A stretch of DNA of 64,000 nt from Pseudomonadota bacterium (GTDB lineage: Bacteria > Pseudomonadota > Gammaproteobacteria > Burkholderiales > Burkholderiaceae_C), in the NCBI GenBank assembly GCA_020161775.1, contig JAIUOW010000005.1, positions 1-64,000 of the forward strand, written 5' to 3'. Position 1 is the stretch's first letter. Every line of letters begins with the position of its first letter. A program made the translations under genes and the position numbers. Shown here in pieces: positions 1-8,345 of this stretch. The notes beneath the pieces are model-generated. The model did not search any database, was not told the DNA's origin, and saw only the letters and a program-made list of their open reading frames with translations.

Positions 1-1
1 T

Positions 2-445
2 GAGCGCGAGGTACAGAGCCTGACGCCCGATGAACGCCAGCGCATCCGCCAGGCCCGATCAAGACCGCTGCTGGATGCCCTGCACCGGTGGATGCTGCTG
101 ACGCGCCAGAAGATCACGGATGGCTCGGCCACGGCCAAGGCCCTGGACTACAGCCTCAAGCGCTGGGTGGCGCTGACACGGTTCGTGGATGACGGGCGCC
201 TGCCTGCAGACAACAACTGGATCGAGAACCAGATCCGCCCGATCGCCATCGGGCGCTCAAACTGGCTGTTTGCCGGATCGCTGCGCGCCGGCAAGCGGGC
301 GGCCGTCGTCATGAGCCTGATCCGTTCGGCCAAGCTCAACGGGCACGACCCGCACGCCTATCTCAAGGATGTGCTGGCACGGCTGCCCACGCAGCGCGCC
401 AGCCAGGTCGACGAGTTGCTGCCCCACCGCTGGACCGCAAGCTGA
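2..445 (+). CDS. IS66-family transposase, C-terminal part (5' end outside window)
   Basis: The frame is open from the first bases and ends at a TGA at 443-445, so only the last 147 residues are present. The stretch around 'LPADNNWIENQIRPIAIGR' with 'NWLFAGS' and 'AAVVMSLI' is the typical IS66 DDE-domain end, where the ENxIRP motif carries the catalytic Glu. 'HAYLKDVLARLP' begins the usual IS66 C-terminal segment. Nothing in the visible part is disrupted. The rest of the transposase and the accessory orf genes must lie to the left. Family assignment is firm; whether the element is intact cannot be judged here. Confidence 0.9.
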   Translation, partial: EREVQSLTPDERQRIRQARSRPLLDALHRWMLLTRQKITDGSATAKALDYSLKRWVALTRFVDDGRLPADNNWIENQIRPIAIGRSNWLFAGSLRAGKRAAVVMSLIRSAKLNGHDPHAYLKDVLARLPTQRASQVDELLPHRWTAS

Positions 446-465
446 CGCATCCACAATGTGCGGCC

Positions 466-693
466 ATGAAACACATTGAAGCGTTGATTGCCGACGGAGG
501 TGAGATCACCGTTGGCGCGCTGTGGCCGCACAAGTGCGTTGCTACTGCTGCCGACCAAAGCAACGCCTTGGCAATGCTGGTGAGGCGTGTCGATGAAACG
601 CTGCCGGCGCTGCTCCAGCGCCTGGATCAGGCTATCGCCAAAGCCTATGACGGCGGCGGCTTCACGGACGAGGTGAATTCAGCTCGTATTTGA
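466..693 (+). CDS. small hypothetical protein carried by the IS66 element
   Basis: A 75-aa reading frame begins 20 bp after the transposase stop, on the same strand. It has no transmembrane or signal segment and is mildly acidic ('MKHIEALIADGGEITVG' at the start). Proteins of this kind are often seen directly downstream of IS66 transposases in Burkholderiales; this is from memory. Function is unknown. Its last codons overlap the convergent nuclease gene by about 32 bp, in the zone where the IS seems to end, so the final few residues may not be native. Confidence 0.5.
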   Translation: MKHIEALIADGGEITVGALWPHKCVATAADQSNALAMLVRRVDETLPALLQRLDQAIAKAYDGGGFTDEVNSARI

Positions 694-2098
694 CGGGGTT
701 GCAACGGTCAAGATGGGATGGCCGGACGCATACGCTTAGCGGGCAAAGCTCTGGAAACAAGAATTCGACCAGCGTCTGGTGGGTACGGTCCGGCGAGAAA
801 GCGTCCGGATCCTGGGCTTCTTGGGCCCTTAAGTCTTTGACCTTAAGTGCCCATAGACCGGAACGGTCTTCGCTTTTGAGCTGGTCGCCGCGTCCGTAGT
901 GTCGAAGCGCCTGGCTGAACCAACGGAGCATGGATTTGCGCGACGCCATCTGATGTGCCGACTCCACGAGCAATTTTCTCTTACTGGCGAATGGCTTCCC
1001 CAGCTTGGCTGAATAAAGGCCTTGCAGCAGTTCAAACGGCAAATCCCGTGGGTAATGGACAAGCGGGACACCAACCCTGGCAAACCGAAGCTTCAAAGCC
1101 GACCAAGCCGCCCGGCCCTCTTCGCCATAGATGCTCCTCTCCTCGAACATCCGTTCGAAGTCCTGCCGAAGCTGATCGAGTTCTGCCTCCATCCGGGATT
1201 TTCGAAGCGCCTTGGCTTTGTCGAAGTCGTAGTAATAGGCGCGCTGTTGCGCGGTATCCAGCGTCAACTCGTCGAAGCGCACCAACTTCCGGTGGAGGCC
1301 CGAAGTCCCTCCATGAGCCAGCGGAACCGCCCAAATGCATTCCAGCTGGAACGCACCCGCCTCCAGCGAAGCGTCCACACTTTCCTGGTGAACCACGAAC
1401 GCATTGACGTTGTTGTTGTAGAAAACATCGTCATCGGTCATTCGCAGCCTCTCCGTGTCGAACCGGGCGAAGATCCAGAACAGCAGCCCACCCTGCTCGA
1501 GGTAGAAGTCGCGGCGGCCGGCGATCACGTCCAGGTATGTGGTGGAGAGCTGAATCTCAAAAGCCACGCGCTGGCCAGCGTAGACCGCTTGAACGTCGGG
1601 CTTCCTCCATTGCCCCGTCCAGGCCCCCTTCCACACCTGTTCGGTCCGGATATCGGTAAACGACTTGTCCGCCGCCAGGCAGTTGACCACCCACTGCTTC
1701 ATCTGGATATGCAGGCGACTTTCCTTCAACCCGTTGTACTTGCGAGCATCGATCTCGTCCTGATTCAACTGTCCGGCCGTCACGGCCGGACAGTTCCCGT
1801 CTTCGTGACGGTGCTTGAAGAAGAATTTGGCCGTATCGCGGGAGCAGCAGATGTGGACCGCGACCCCGCAGATAGCGCACTTGTATAGGGGCGTGCCCCG
1901 GCGCATCTGGGTGCGCGTCTCCATGCGCCGCTGGACCAGACTGGCGTAGTCCGTTCCCATCACCACCGCAGCCGATACGAAGTCGCCGGCGGCCACGTCC
2001 AACACCTCGGCAATCTGTGGCCGGTCCACGACCAGCGCGGAGCCTGGGTCGGGACGCGGTCGGAGCCGCCGTGGAGGACGCAGCAGGCGCTCGCTCAT
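662..2098 (-). CDS. CoiA/DUF6035-like nuclease, putative defence protein
   Basis: 478 aa from the ATG at 2098, chosen because it overlaps the upstream gene's stop as ATGA; an earlier ATG at 2179 would overlap far more. A probable zinc site is formed by C74-x2-C77 and the H96-x-H98 to C103 cluster. It is followed by E127, H130 and K134 and then a D168...E181-x-Q183 core ('RKPDV' and 'AFEIQLS'). This order (Cys/His knuckle, then a restriction-endonuclease-like D...ExQ site) is that of CoiA-like and DUF6035 proteins. The C-terminal half is helical and charged and not recognised. The last ~25 codons run through the candidate IS66 end, so the native C-terminus is probably replaced. A nuclease role is inferred, and the substrate is unknown. 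Confidence 0.6.
   Translation of the reverse strand: MSERLLRPPRRLRPRPDPGSALVVDRPQIAEVLDVAAGDFVSAAVVMGTDYASLVQRRMETRTQMRRGTPLYKCAICGVAVHICCSRDTAKFFFKHRHEDGNCPAVTAGQLNQDEIDARKYNGLKESRLHIQMKQWVVNCLAADKSFTDIRTEQVWKGAWTGQWRKPDVQAVYAGQRVAFEIQLSTTYLDVIAGRRDFYLEQGGLLFWIFARFDTERLRMTDDDVFYNNNVNAFVVHQESVDASLEAGAFQLECIWAVPLAHGGTSGLHRKLVRFDELTLDTAQQRAYYYDFDKAKALRKSRMEAELDQLRQDFERMFEERSIYGEEGRAAWSALKLRFARVGVPLVHYPRDLPFELLQGLYSAKLGKPFASKRKLLVESAHQMASRKSMLRWFSQALRHYGRGDQLKSEDRSGLWALKVKDLRAQEAQDPDAFSPDRTHQTLVEFLFPELCPLSVCVRPSHLDRCNPVKYELNSPRP
721..738 (-). repeat. candidate right terminal inverted repeat of the IS66 element
   Basis: Read on the minus strand the site is TAAGCGTATGCGTCCGGC, which resembles the GTAAGCG-type tips of IS66 elements. 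It lies about 30 bp past the last IS66-linked gene, where an IS end would be expected. The left end is outside the window, so pairing cannot be checked, and the expected leading G is absent (C in the sequence). Confidence 0.4.
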
Positions 2099-3030
2099 GT
2101 TCCGTGTCGCGCAACCGCCTCGGAGAACGCGGCGCTTGCCAAGGTCAACAAGAAAGCGGCGTCGCCTCGGCTGTACCACTCCGGAGAGCCGCTTTGGTCG
2201 TCCACGTGATGCGCCAGGTGGGTGTAGTGGCGGATGGCGTCCTGGACCAGCAGCGCACGTTCCTGCTTGGACATGCCCTCGCGGAACTCCTTGACGCCAC
2301 GGAACTTGCTCACCGCGTCGCGGATGGCGTCGCGCTCCCCGCCGGTGGCCACCATGCTGTCGAGGACCTTGCGCGACAGCGACACCACTCCATCGAAATC
2401 GCCTCTGATCAGCTGTTGCTGGGCCCGGATCAGCAGAGCGTACGCATCGTCGAAGTGCTCGGTCGCCGGCTTGAAGGGGATGGCCACGGAGAAGACCATG
2501 ACCCGCTGGTACTCCATCTGCTCAAGGACCTGGATCCACTCGGTCAGGCGCACGGTGTGGTTTAAATGGGCGTGTGCAGCATGCAGTTGGCCACGGAATT
2601 CAGCGGTCACGCCCCCCGGGCCGGGTTTGAGGATGTACACCAGCCCGCGCCCGACGGCTGAGACTTGAAGCTGCAGTTCGAGGTCGCCGCCGGAGCGCTC
2701 GGCCTCAAGACAGGCAAGCTTCTCGGGTGTCAGCTCCAGCACCAGTGTCACCTGCGAGCTGTTCGGGTAGTCATAGGTCTGAATGATCGTCGGGCTCTGC
2801 TGCCAGGCCCATCCGAGAGGCTTGAGCGGCGCACCCGTACGGCCGCAGTTCACGCTGGCCGTCCAGTGCTCTATCGCGATGGCGTCCGTCGGCCGCTCAT
2901 TCGCTGGGACCGACACCTCCAAAGTGAGCATGAGATCGAACCCACCCAGGGTTCGCCGTCCGTAGATGCTCTTGAAGCGTCCTTCGGCCCTCACCCGGGA
3001 ATTGAAGCTCATTTGCATTTTTTCCTCCAC
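2095..3030 (-). CDS. unrecognised protein coupled to the CoiA-like nuclease
   Basis: 311 aa with no signal peptide or transmembrane segment. Residues ~1-175 look beta-rich and alternate hydrophobic and polar residues. Residues ~190-311 look helical ('YALLIRAQQQLIRGDFDGV' then 'HYTHLAHHVDD'), a pattern resembling small helical or HEPN-like C-terminal modules, though no RxxxxH motif stands out. It overlaps the nuclease by 4 bp (ATGA), so the two are almost certainly co-translated and may act together. A possible Shine-Dalgarno (GGAGG) lies just before the start near 3036. I do not recognise the family. Confidence 0.55.
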   Translation of the reverse strand: MEEKMQMSFNSRVRAEGRFKSIYGRRTLGGFDLMLTLEVSVPANERPTDAIAIEHWTASVNCGRTGAPLKPLGWAWQQSPTIIQTYDYPNSSQVTLVLELTPEKLACLEAERSGGDLELQLQVSAVGRGLVYILKPGPGGVTAEFRGQLHAAHAHLNHTVRLTEWIQVLEQMEYQRVMVFSVAIPFKPATEHFDDAYALLIRAQQQLIRGDFDGVVSLSRKVLDSMVATGGERDAIRDAVSKFRGVKEFREGMSKQERALLVQDAIRHYTHLAHHVDDQSGSPEWYSRGDAAFLLTLASAAFSEAVARHGT

Positions 3031-3054
3031 CTGCGCGCCCCTGCCCCGCCGCCC

Positions 3055-3330
3055 TCATCGGCCGCGAGCGAACTGCAAATTATGGACGAGCATCCCGAGC
3101 CCGGCGTCCTCACAAAGCGCCGACGCGAAGGGCGGGGACATTTCGCGCAGCAGCGCCTGGTCGCGATGACGATCGAACATTGCGAACACCCGCTCAACGC
3201 AACCCCGAATGCGCGAACAATAGGTCAACCCGGCGATGGGGACAGCAGCACATGGGGCATATCCGACGGACTCCGGGGTAGGCGATGCACCTCGCGATCC
3301 CGAAGATCCCTCCGATTGACCCGATGTGAT
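3055..3330 (-). pseudogene. possible remnant of an IS5-like transposase C-terminus
   Basis: Between the two defence operons an open minus-strand stretch without its own start encodes 'YCSRIRGCVERVFAMFD' and ends 'LGMLVHNLQFARGR'. The 'SRIRxxVExVF' and 'LVxNLQ' patterns resemble the C-terminal end of IS5-type DDE transposases. The frame continues into the TatD-like gene only as an overlapping shadow. The stretch from 3031 to 3332 holds no other gene I can support. The call rests on short motifs. Confidence 0.3.
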
Positions 3331-3332
3331 GA

Positions 3333-4088
3333 TCACGGCGACACGAAGCGGGTCAGGGCGCCTAGGTTCGCGATCACCAGTTCGTTGACCGCTTCGTTGG
3401 AGGACTGCAATATCGACGCGAGTTGTTTGACGGTTTCGCCAACGTCTCGCGGCCGCGATGGGCGATCGCCGAAGTCGACGAATGGGCCATCTGTCTCCGT
3501 CAAGAGTCGGTCCTGCGGCAACGCGCGGACCATCTTCGCGCCTTTGGCCGAGGTGAGCATTTGCGCGTTGACGGAGAAATAACAGCCCAAGGCGCACGCC
3601 CTCTGTGCTTCGGCAGCGGTACCCGTGAACCAGTGCATGACCGGCACCCCTCGTCCTGGCGGGAATGAGCGTTCCAGGTGATCGAGGACCTTGCCGACAC
3701 ACCGTACGCTGTGGATCGTCAGTATCTTGTCGCCCTGCTCGGCGCAGGCGCTCAAGATTCTGCTGAAGACTCGCTCCTGATCGGCGAATGACTTGTAGAA
3801 CCTAGGTCCGGCGTCCAACCCGATTTCGCCGACGTAGCGGGTCTCCGGCAAGAACTTCTCGAAGAGCAGCAGCTCGGACGCGCGCTCCGCGACCAACTGT
3901 GGATGCAGTCCCAGCGCGACGCGGACATAGTCTGACCCGGCTGCGACTTCGCGATTCCTGCGCCAGGCCTTGGGCGTCGTGGTGACGGCCAGCGTGGCGA
4001 CTCGCTCGCGATCCGACTCCGCGACCAGCGATGCGTGATCGGGGTACAGGTCCAGGTGACAGTGAAAATCAACCCACAGTGGGCGCAT
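3333..4088 (-). CDS. qatD: QatD, TatD-like metal-dependent hydrolase of the Qat defence system
   Basis: 251 aa. The TatD signature is complete: HxH at residues 9-11 ('DFHCHLDL'), a metal-bridging Glu in 'GEIGLD', His in 'TIHS', His in 'MHWFTG' and Asp in 'TETDGPF'. These ligate two divalent metals in TatD-type nucleases. It is last in the order ATPase, QatB, QueC-like, TatD-like, which defines QatABCD anti-phage systems. The start ATG lies 14 bp after the qatC stop. Unlike housekeeping TatD (a separate copy sits at 38699-39505), this one belongs to the defence operon by position. Its substrate in the system is not known. Confidence 0.88.
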   Translation of the reverse strand: MRPLWVDFHCHLDLYPDHASLVAESDRERVATLAVTTTPKAWRRNREVAAGSDYVRVALGLHPQLVAERASELLLFEKFLPETRYVGEIGLDAGPRFYKSFADQERVFSRILSACAEQGDKILTIHSVRCVGKVLDHLERSFPPGRGVPVMHWFTGTAAEAQRACALGCYFSVNAQMLTSAKGAKMVRALPQDRLLTETDGPFVDFGDRPSRPRDVGETVKQLASILQSSNEAVNELVIANLGALTRFVSP

Positions 4089-4102
4089 AAAATCTACTCA
4101 TC

Positions 4103-5476
4103 TCACATCGGCCTCGCCTCGACGTCGTCGAGCAGCCTACCCACCTCTTGCATTCCCCGCACGTAAACGCCTTCGTAGGCTGCGAGGTCGTTGGGGTGAT
4201 CGTACAGCGGGCCCGGCTGATGGATATCCCTGCGTGCCCTGCCCGGCTGGGCGGCCAGCCGGGCCAAGGCGTACTGGAATGCCCGGATGTGCTCCCCGAC
4301 CGCGGTGGTGGAGTCGACCGTTTCGCCATGCAGGCGCTCCAGCCAATAGGAGGTTGCGTCTTCGCCGAAGCCAGCGTGGAGGGAAGCGCGGCGAATCAGG
4401 CAGGGGACGCAGTGTCCGCAATGCTGCACCTTGCGCCGGGCCGGGTCCGGATCGTGCCGGTGCTTCCCCTCGGATGAACAGGACATCGTCAGCGCGGCAG
4501 TGCTCGCCAGGAAGTCCTTGTCCATACACCGGTCCACCATCTCGCCCTTAGTTTCGTGGCGATGGGGATTCAAGAGCGTCGCGGAGATCCCCAGCCCGGC
4601 GAGCAGCTCGTTGAACCGGGCCATGTAGAAAGGATGGGTTGTGCGGGTGCTCAGCGCCCCGACGCGCAGGGGGTCTAAGGGCACGTTCAGAGAGATCAGC
4701 CCGTTCTCGGGGACGTAGATCGTGGTCGCGCCGTCCAGACCGCTCGCCACTGCGGCGGCTAAGGCGAAGAACAAGAAGGATCTGCCCCTCAGAGTATCCT
4801 CCGCCGATGACCCAGTCACCGTTTCGTGGTCGAAGCCGATCTGGGCCCTGACGTGCCGCAGCTGCGCGGGTTTGAACCGCTCCGCCAGCGCATCGATGCA
4901 GTCGGTCTGGTGCTTGCTGGCGTTCGGATCCCACCAGTGGCTCACGAGGATAGGCGTCTCCTCACGCCGCAGCAGATTGATCGCGCCGATATAACTGTCC
5001 AGGCCGCCGGAGAACAGGCATACACACGTCGGTTCGAACATGCGAAGGTGCTCGGTCGGCCGAACCAGCGCCGGAGCGCCGACGGTGCGGGGGCGGAAAA
5101 ATAGCCGCCAGCGGTCCCCCGTGAGGAAGCGCAGCATGGTCTGCAACAGCAGCGTTTGTGCGGTCCATCGGTGCGCGTCGGCGACGGGCAGGTGCAGATC
5201 GATTTCTCGCGACCAGCCGTCCTGGGCATGGGTTCCGCGGGAGATGCGCGTGTCGGCGGCCGTCAACGCCGTGGCCAGCATGACGAGTTCGACGCCGACC
5301 TCGGATGGATTGAACCCCCATTCATTGAGCTGATTGAGTGGATGATCGACGCCGAATTGTGGCGTGCCGTAGGGATTCAGGAATGGGATGTCGCTGACGG
5401 TGGAGTCCGGCCTAGACGGCTGCACCCGTGCTGTATCCGTTGTCCCCAACCTGAAGATGATGGTCTGATGGCTCAT
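4103..5476 (-). CDS. qatC: QatC, QueC-like PP-loop protein of the Qat defence system
   Basis: 457 aa. The PP-loop SGGLDS at 156-161 binds ATP in QueC (7-cyano-7-deazaguanine synthase) and related adenylating enzymes. A C-terminal zinc knuckle follows ('HCGHCVPCLIRR', C353, C356, C359, plus a Cys near 332), as in QueC. The ~150-residue N-terminal extension is longer than housekeeping QueC and is typical of defence versions. No queD, queE or queF is nearby, so queuosine synthesis is unlikely; a deazapurine-like or protein-modifying reaction is inferred. Start overlaps the qatB stop by 4 bp (ATGA). Confidence 0.88.
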   Translation of the reverse strand: MSHQTIIFRLGTTDTARVQPSRPDSTVSDIPFLNPYGTPQFGVDHPLNQLNEWGFNPSEVGVELVMLATALTAADTRISRGTHAQDGWSREIDLHLPVADAHRWTAQTLLLQTMLRFLTGDRWRLFFRPRTVGAPALVRPTEHLRMFEPTCVCLFSGGLDSYIGAINLLRREETPILVSHWWDPNASKHQTDCIDALAERFKPAQLRHVRAQIGFDHETVTGSSAEDTLRGRSFLFFALAAAVASGLDGATTIYVPENGLISLNVPLDPLRVGALSTRTTHPFYMARFNELLAGLGISATLLNPHRHETKGEMVDRCMDKDFLASTAALTMSCSSEGKHRHDPDPARRKVQHCGHCVPCLIRRASLHAGFGEDATSYWLERLHGETVDSTTAVGEHIRAFQYALARLAAQPGRARRDIHQPGPLYDHPNDLAAYEGVYVRGMQEVGRLLDDVEARPM

Positions 5477-6324
5477 TCGGCGGCCTCCCCTGCTCGTGCG
5501 ACGAGGGAATAGGCGGCCTCGTAGATGTGCATGACCAGGTCGTTGATCTGCGGATCGGACAATGAGGCGATAGGCCCCGACAACAGTTGTCCGAGATGGC
5601 TGCGCGTCGCGCCGGCGATGAAGTCCTTGAGCTGCACCTCCAGCTCCACGGCGTCCTGGACGCTGTCGGGGATTCGAATGCTCTTGGCGGCGATGTCGCT
5701 GAGCACCTTGCCCTCGATCGAGCGGATGACATAGTCAAGGAAGAATTCCTTGAGCTGGTCCGGGCTTAGGTCGTCGAAGTCGACGACGCCCGCGTCGGTT
5801 TGGTCCTGGATGGCGTCCAGCAATGCCTGGCGCGAGATGGCCTCGTCGATCGGGCCGCCGGGCAGGCAGACGCTGTCGATCAGGCCCAGATAGACCGCCT
5901 CGGCCGGTTGCCCGACCAACTGCTCGAAACCCCTTGAGCGCAGGGCCTCGATCACGCCGAAGCGCTGGGCGTCCCGGACGATCCCGAGCAGCGCGCCGCC
6001 GGTGGTCCGGGATGCGCCCATCCTGCGCGCCGCGCCGGCGGCGCCGCCTGTACTAGCCACGTGACGTCGAAGGGCTCCGCCCAGTTCGCTCGAACTGCCC
6101 GTTTTCGCGAACCTTGTGAACCTGGTCCTTGCCTGGGTCAATGGCCCGGCCGGCGCAGCGTCACCGTTCGGGGCGACCGGCGGCGCTGCAGAGGGTGGCG
6201 CGCCGCCGCCCCCTGCGCCTCCGCCACCGGCCTGCCCGGCCGGTGCTGCCCCTGCCGCGGGGTCATCAGCCCAGGAGGGGACCAAGCCGTTGGAGGGTCC
6301 TCCGAAACCCTTGGACGTACCCAT
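5473..6324 (-). CDS. qatB: QatB, second component of the Qat defence system
   Basis: 283 aa. Residues ~10-60 are a low-complexity Gly/Ala/Pro linker ('GGGGAGGGGAPPSAAPPVA'), and the remainder is helical and acidic. There is no catalytic motif I can name. Identity rests on size and on its place between the KAP ATPase and the QueC-like gene, with 1-bp and 4-bp overlaps to them. In known Qat systems QatB has no assigned enzymatic activity and is required for protection. The start ATG at 6324 shares a base with the qatA stop. Confidence 0.8.
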   Translation of the reverse strand: MGTSKGFGGPSNGLVPSWADDPAAGAAPAGQAGGGGAGGGGAPPSAAPPVAPNGDAAPAGPLTQARTRFTRFAKTGSSSELGGALRRHVASTGGAAGAARRMGASRTTGGALLGIVRDAQRFGVIEALRSRGFEQLVGQPAEAVYLGLIDSVCLPGGPIDEAISRQALLDAIQDQTDAGVVDFDDLSPDQLKEFFLDYVIRSIEGKVLSDIAAKSIRIPDSVQDAVELEVQLKDFIAGATRSHLGQLLSGPIASLSDPQINDLVMHIYEAAYSLVARAGEAAE

Positions 6325-8255
6325 CAGGACACCTTCAGGAGGGACAGCGACGCCTTCGCGGCCGTCTTTAATTTCGTGTTACCGGACTGTGACGCCCAAG
6401 CTTCGAGCTGCAGCTGATACGCTTTGACGAACTCCGGCTCCTTGAACAAACTCGAGAAATTTGACGTCGCCCAAGCACCGATGGCCGCGACCGGCAGTTC
6501 GGTGAGGAAGTTGCTCAGGCGCCGCTGCAGTATGGGATGTGCGCCCACCAGCGTGACCAGGCCGTGCAGGCCCGCCGGCTCTTTGGCCAGGTCGGGCGCT
6601 CCGAGGATCGCGGTCTGGAGGGCGTCGAACACCTGTTCCGGCTCGGTGCCGGCCAGCTTCTCCACCTCCGCGACCTGGCCCTTGGCGGCCATGCGAGAGC
6701 CGAGCAGCCGATCCACGATGCCCTCCAGATGGCTAGCCGCGGCCAGGCCGCCCAGGTAACTCTTCTTGTCGCGAGTCGCGAAGACGTAGGGACGCAGGTC
6801 CTCCGCGCCCAGGGCCGGTGCGATCATGGCCCACTCCTTGACCCAATCGAGGCGTTGCCACTCCTCCAACTCAGGTGGTGCTGGCGGCGCAGTGCCGGCG
6901 TCCTTCACGGCGACTTTGGGCGCCACACTCCCGACGGCGGCCTCCAACTGGGCTAGGGCGGCTACTTGTCCACCGCCTGCGCCCACGGCAAGGCGCGCCA
7001 ATTGCACATAAAAGACTGGCGCGAAGCTCTCGGCCAACATCACCTTGGCGAGTTTGGCCTGGTCCAGTTCATCGGCGAAACCCCGCTCCTCGGCGACGGC
7101 GAATCGGAGCATGACCGAGTTGAGGAAACGTTTAATCTGCCGCGGGTTGCCCCTTGTCCCGTCGGCCAGGATCTTGCTCAACTGGCCGCCGATGTTCAAA
7201 GCCCGGGACAGCTCGGCGCTCGGCGGCTTGCCCAGCGCCGTTGCGACGTTGGCGGGTTCGAGGCCCCGCGTCGCCCAAGGCTTCCTCAACTCGGTGCGCG
7301 CGAGCGCCAGCAGCTTTTTGAAGTCTGAGTGTTCTTCCCCCAAGGCCTGTCTGGCCAGGAGCAATACAACGTAGATCCGGGTTTCGGCGATCCCCAGGGC
7401 GGGGATGCGGAACGGAACCTGGATCAGCTTCTCGAGATAGTTGCGCGCATAGGGCACTTGACCAACAGCGGCGGGCAGGTCGGGGAAGTGGGAGCGGACC
7501 GCGTACTCGATCATCATTTCGTCGGCGCCGATGACGAAGGCGGTGCGCGGCACGAACAGGAACAGCCGGATCGCCTCCAGGGTCGCGATCGCCGTCTGCG
7601 GAAGACATCGGTCGAGGTCGTCCACCAGCACAATTAGCTGCTCGATGTCCGCCGCCTCGATCAGCTCCTCGAACTCTTCGCGGAACTTGTGCATTTGGTG
7701 GGGGACGTTGTCCTTTGCCCCGTCCTTGTCTTTGTCCTTGACGAGCTCCTGCGCCTGCTCCGCCCAGTCCTTGAGGTTTTCGGGCGACAGGGCGTCCCCA
7801 GGCTTTTCGATGAAGGCCTTCGCGGCGTCCGCCAAGGCTTCGAGCTGGTCGAAGGTCGGCACGCCGGTCATCGCCGTGAAGGCCAATCCACCGGTCTTTT
7901 TGGCCACCTTCAGCCAGTCGATCAACTTGAAGATTTTCTTGGCCTGCGCCGCGACCTTCGCGTGGCGGGGCCTGGCGCGCAGGAGCTCCTCTACGATCTT
8001 TTCGATCACGACCGTCTTTGCGTCGTCGAACCCTTCGAAGGTCCAGCCGTTGAACCAGATGCAAAGGGTTTTCTTGTCTTTCTCCAGGATGTCCGACGTC
8101 ATCCTAAGCACGCTCGACTTGCCGGCACCCCAGTCGCCGTGGACCCCGATCGTCACCGGCGCAAGGGGCGTCGAACGAACGAGCTTTACGACCGTCTTGG
8201 CGACCGACTCGTAGTACAGCAGGTCCACCGCCGTCTCTTGGTCGTTCAGGAACAT
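6324..8255 (-). CDS. qatA: QatA, KAP-family P-loop ATPase of the Qat defence system
   Basis: 643 aa. Walker A is GDWGAGKS at 40-47 and Walker B is 'LIVLVDDLDRC' at about 207-217. The long helical insert between them ('QAKKIFKLIDWLKVAKK') is characteristic of KAP (Kidins220/ARMS/PifA) NTPases. First gene of the operon. The start is preceded by a strong Shine-Dalgarno (GAGGAGGGGG, near 8260-8269). The 90-bp gap to the RES toxin gene is the only place for the qat promoter. KAP ATPases recur in anti-phage systems and may sense phage infection, but the trigger is unknown. Confidence 0.88.
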   Translation of the reverse strand: MFLNDQETAVDLLYYESVAKTVVKLVRSTPLAPVTIGVHGDWGAGKSSVLRMTSDILEKDKKTLCIWFNGWTFEGFDDAKTVVIEKIVEELLRARPRHAKVAAQAKKIFKLIDWLKVAKKTGGLAFTAMTGVPTFDQLEALADAAKAFIEKPGDALSPENLKDWAEQAQELVKDKDKDGAKDNVPHQMHKFREEFEELIEAADIEQLIVLVDDLDRCLPQTAIATLEAIRLFLFVPRTAFVIGADEMMIEYAVRSHFPDLPAAVGQVPYARNYLEKLIQVPFRIPALGIAETRIYVVLLLARQALGEEHSDFKKLLALARTELRKPWATRGLEPANVATALGKPPSAELSRALNIGGQLSKILADGTRGNPRQIKRFLNSVMLRFAVAEERGFADELDQAKLAKVMLAESFAPVFYVQLARLAVGAGGGQVAALAQLEAAVGSVAPKVAVKDAGTAPPAPPELEEWQRLDWVKEWAMIAPALGAEDLRPYVFATRDKKSYLGGLAAASHLEGIVDRLLGSRMAAKGQVAEVEKLAGTEPEQVFDALQTAILGAPDLAKEPAGLHGLVTLVGAHPILQRRLSNFLTELPVAAIGAWATSNFSSLFKEPEFVKAYQLQLEAWASQSGNTKLKTAAKASLSLLKVS

Positions 8256-8345
8256 TATTTCCCCCTCCTCAGTTTTGATCGATTATGAGATCACACGACC
8301 ATCTCGTCACCTTTCATTTAAGTACTCGCGCGCGACGTGTCCAGC

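Noticed and set aside
3055-3702. 215-aa frame overlapping qatD on the same strand
   Set aside because: The part over qatD is Arg/Ser-rich with no family support; only the region beyond the qatD stop may be a transposase remnant.
5155-5166. TGTGCGGTCC-like string as a possible left end of the Tn7-like element
   Set aside because: It lies inside the conserved coding part of qatC, has no inverted-repeat unit nearby and would cut the operon.
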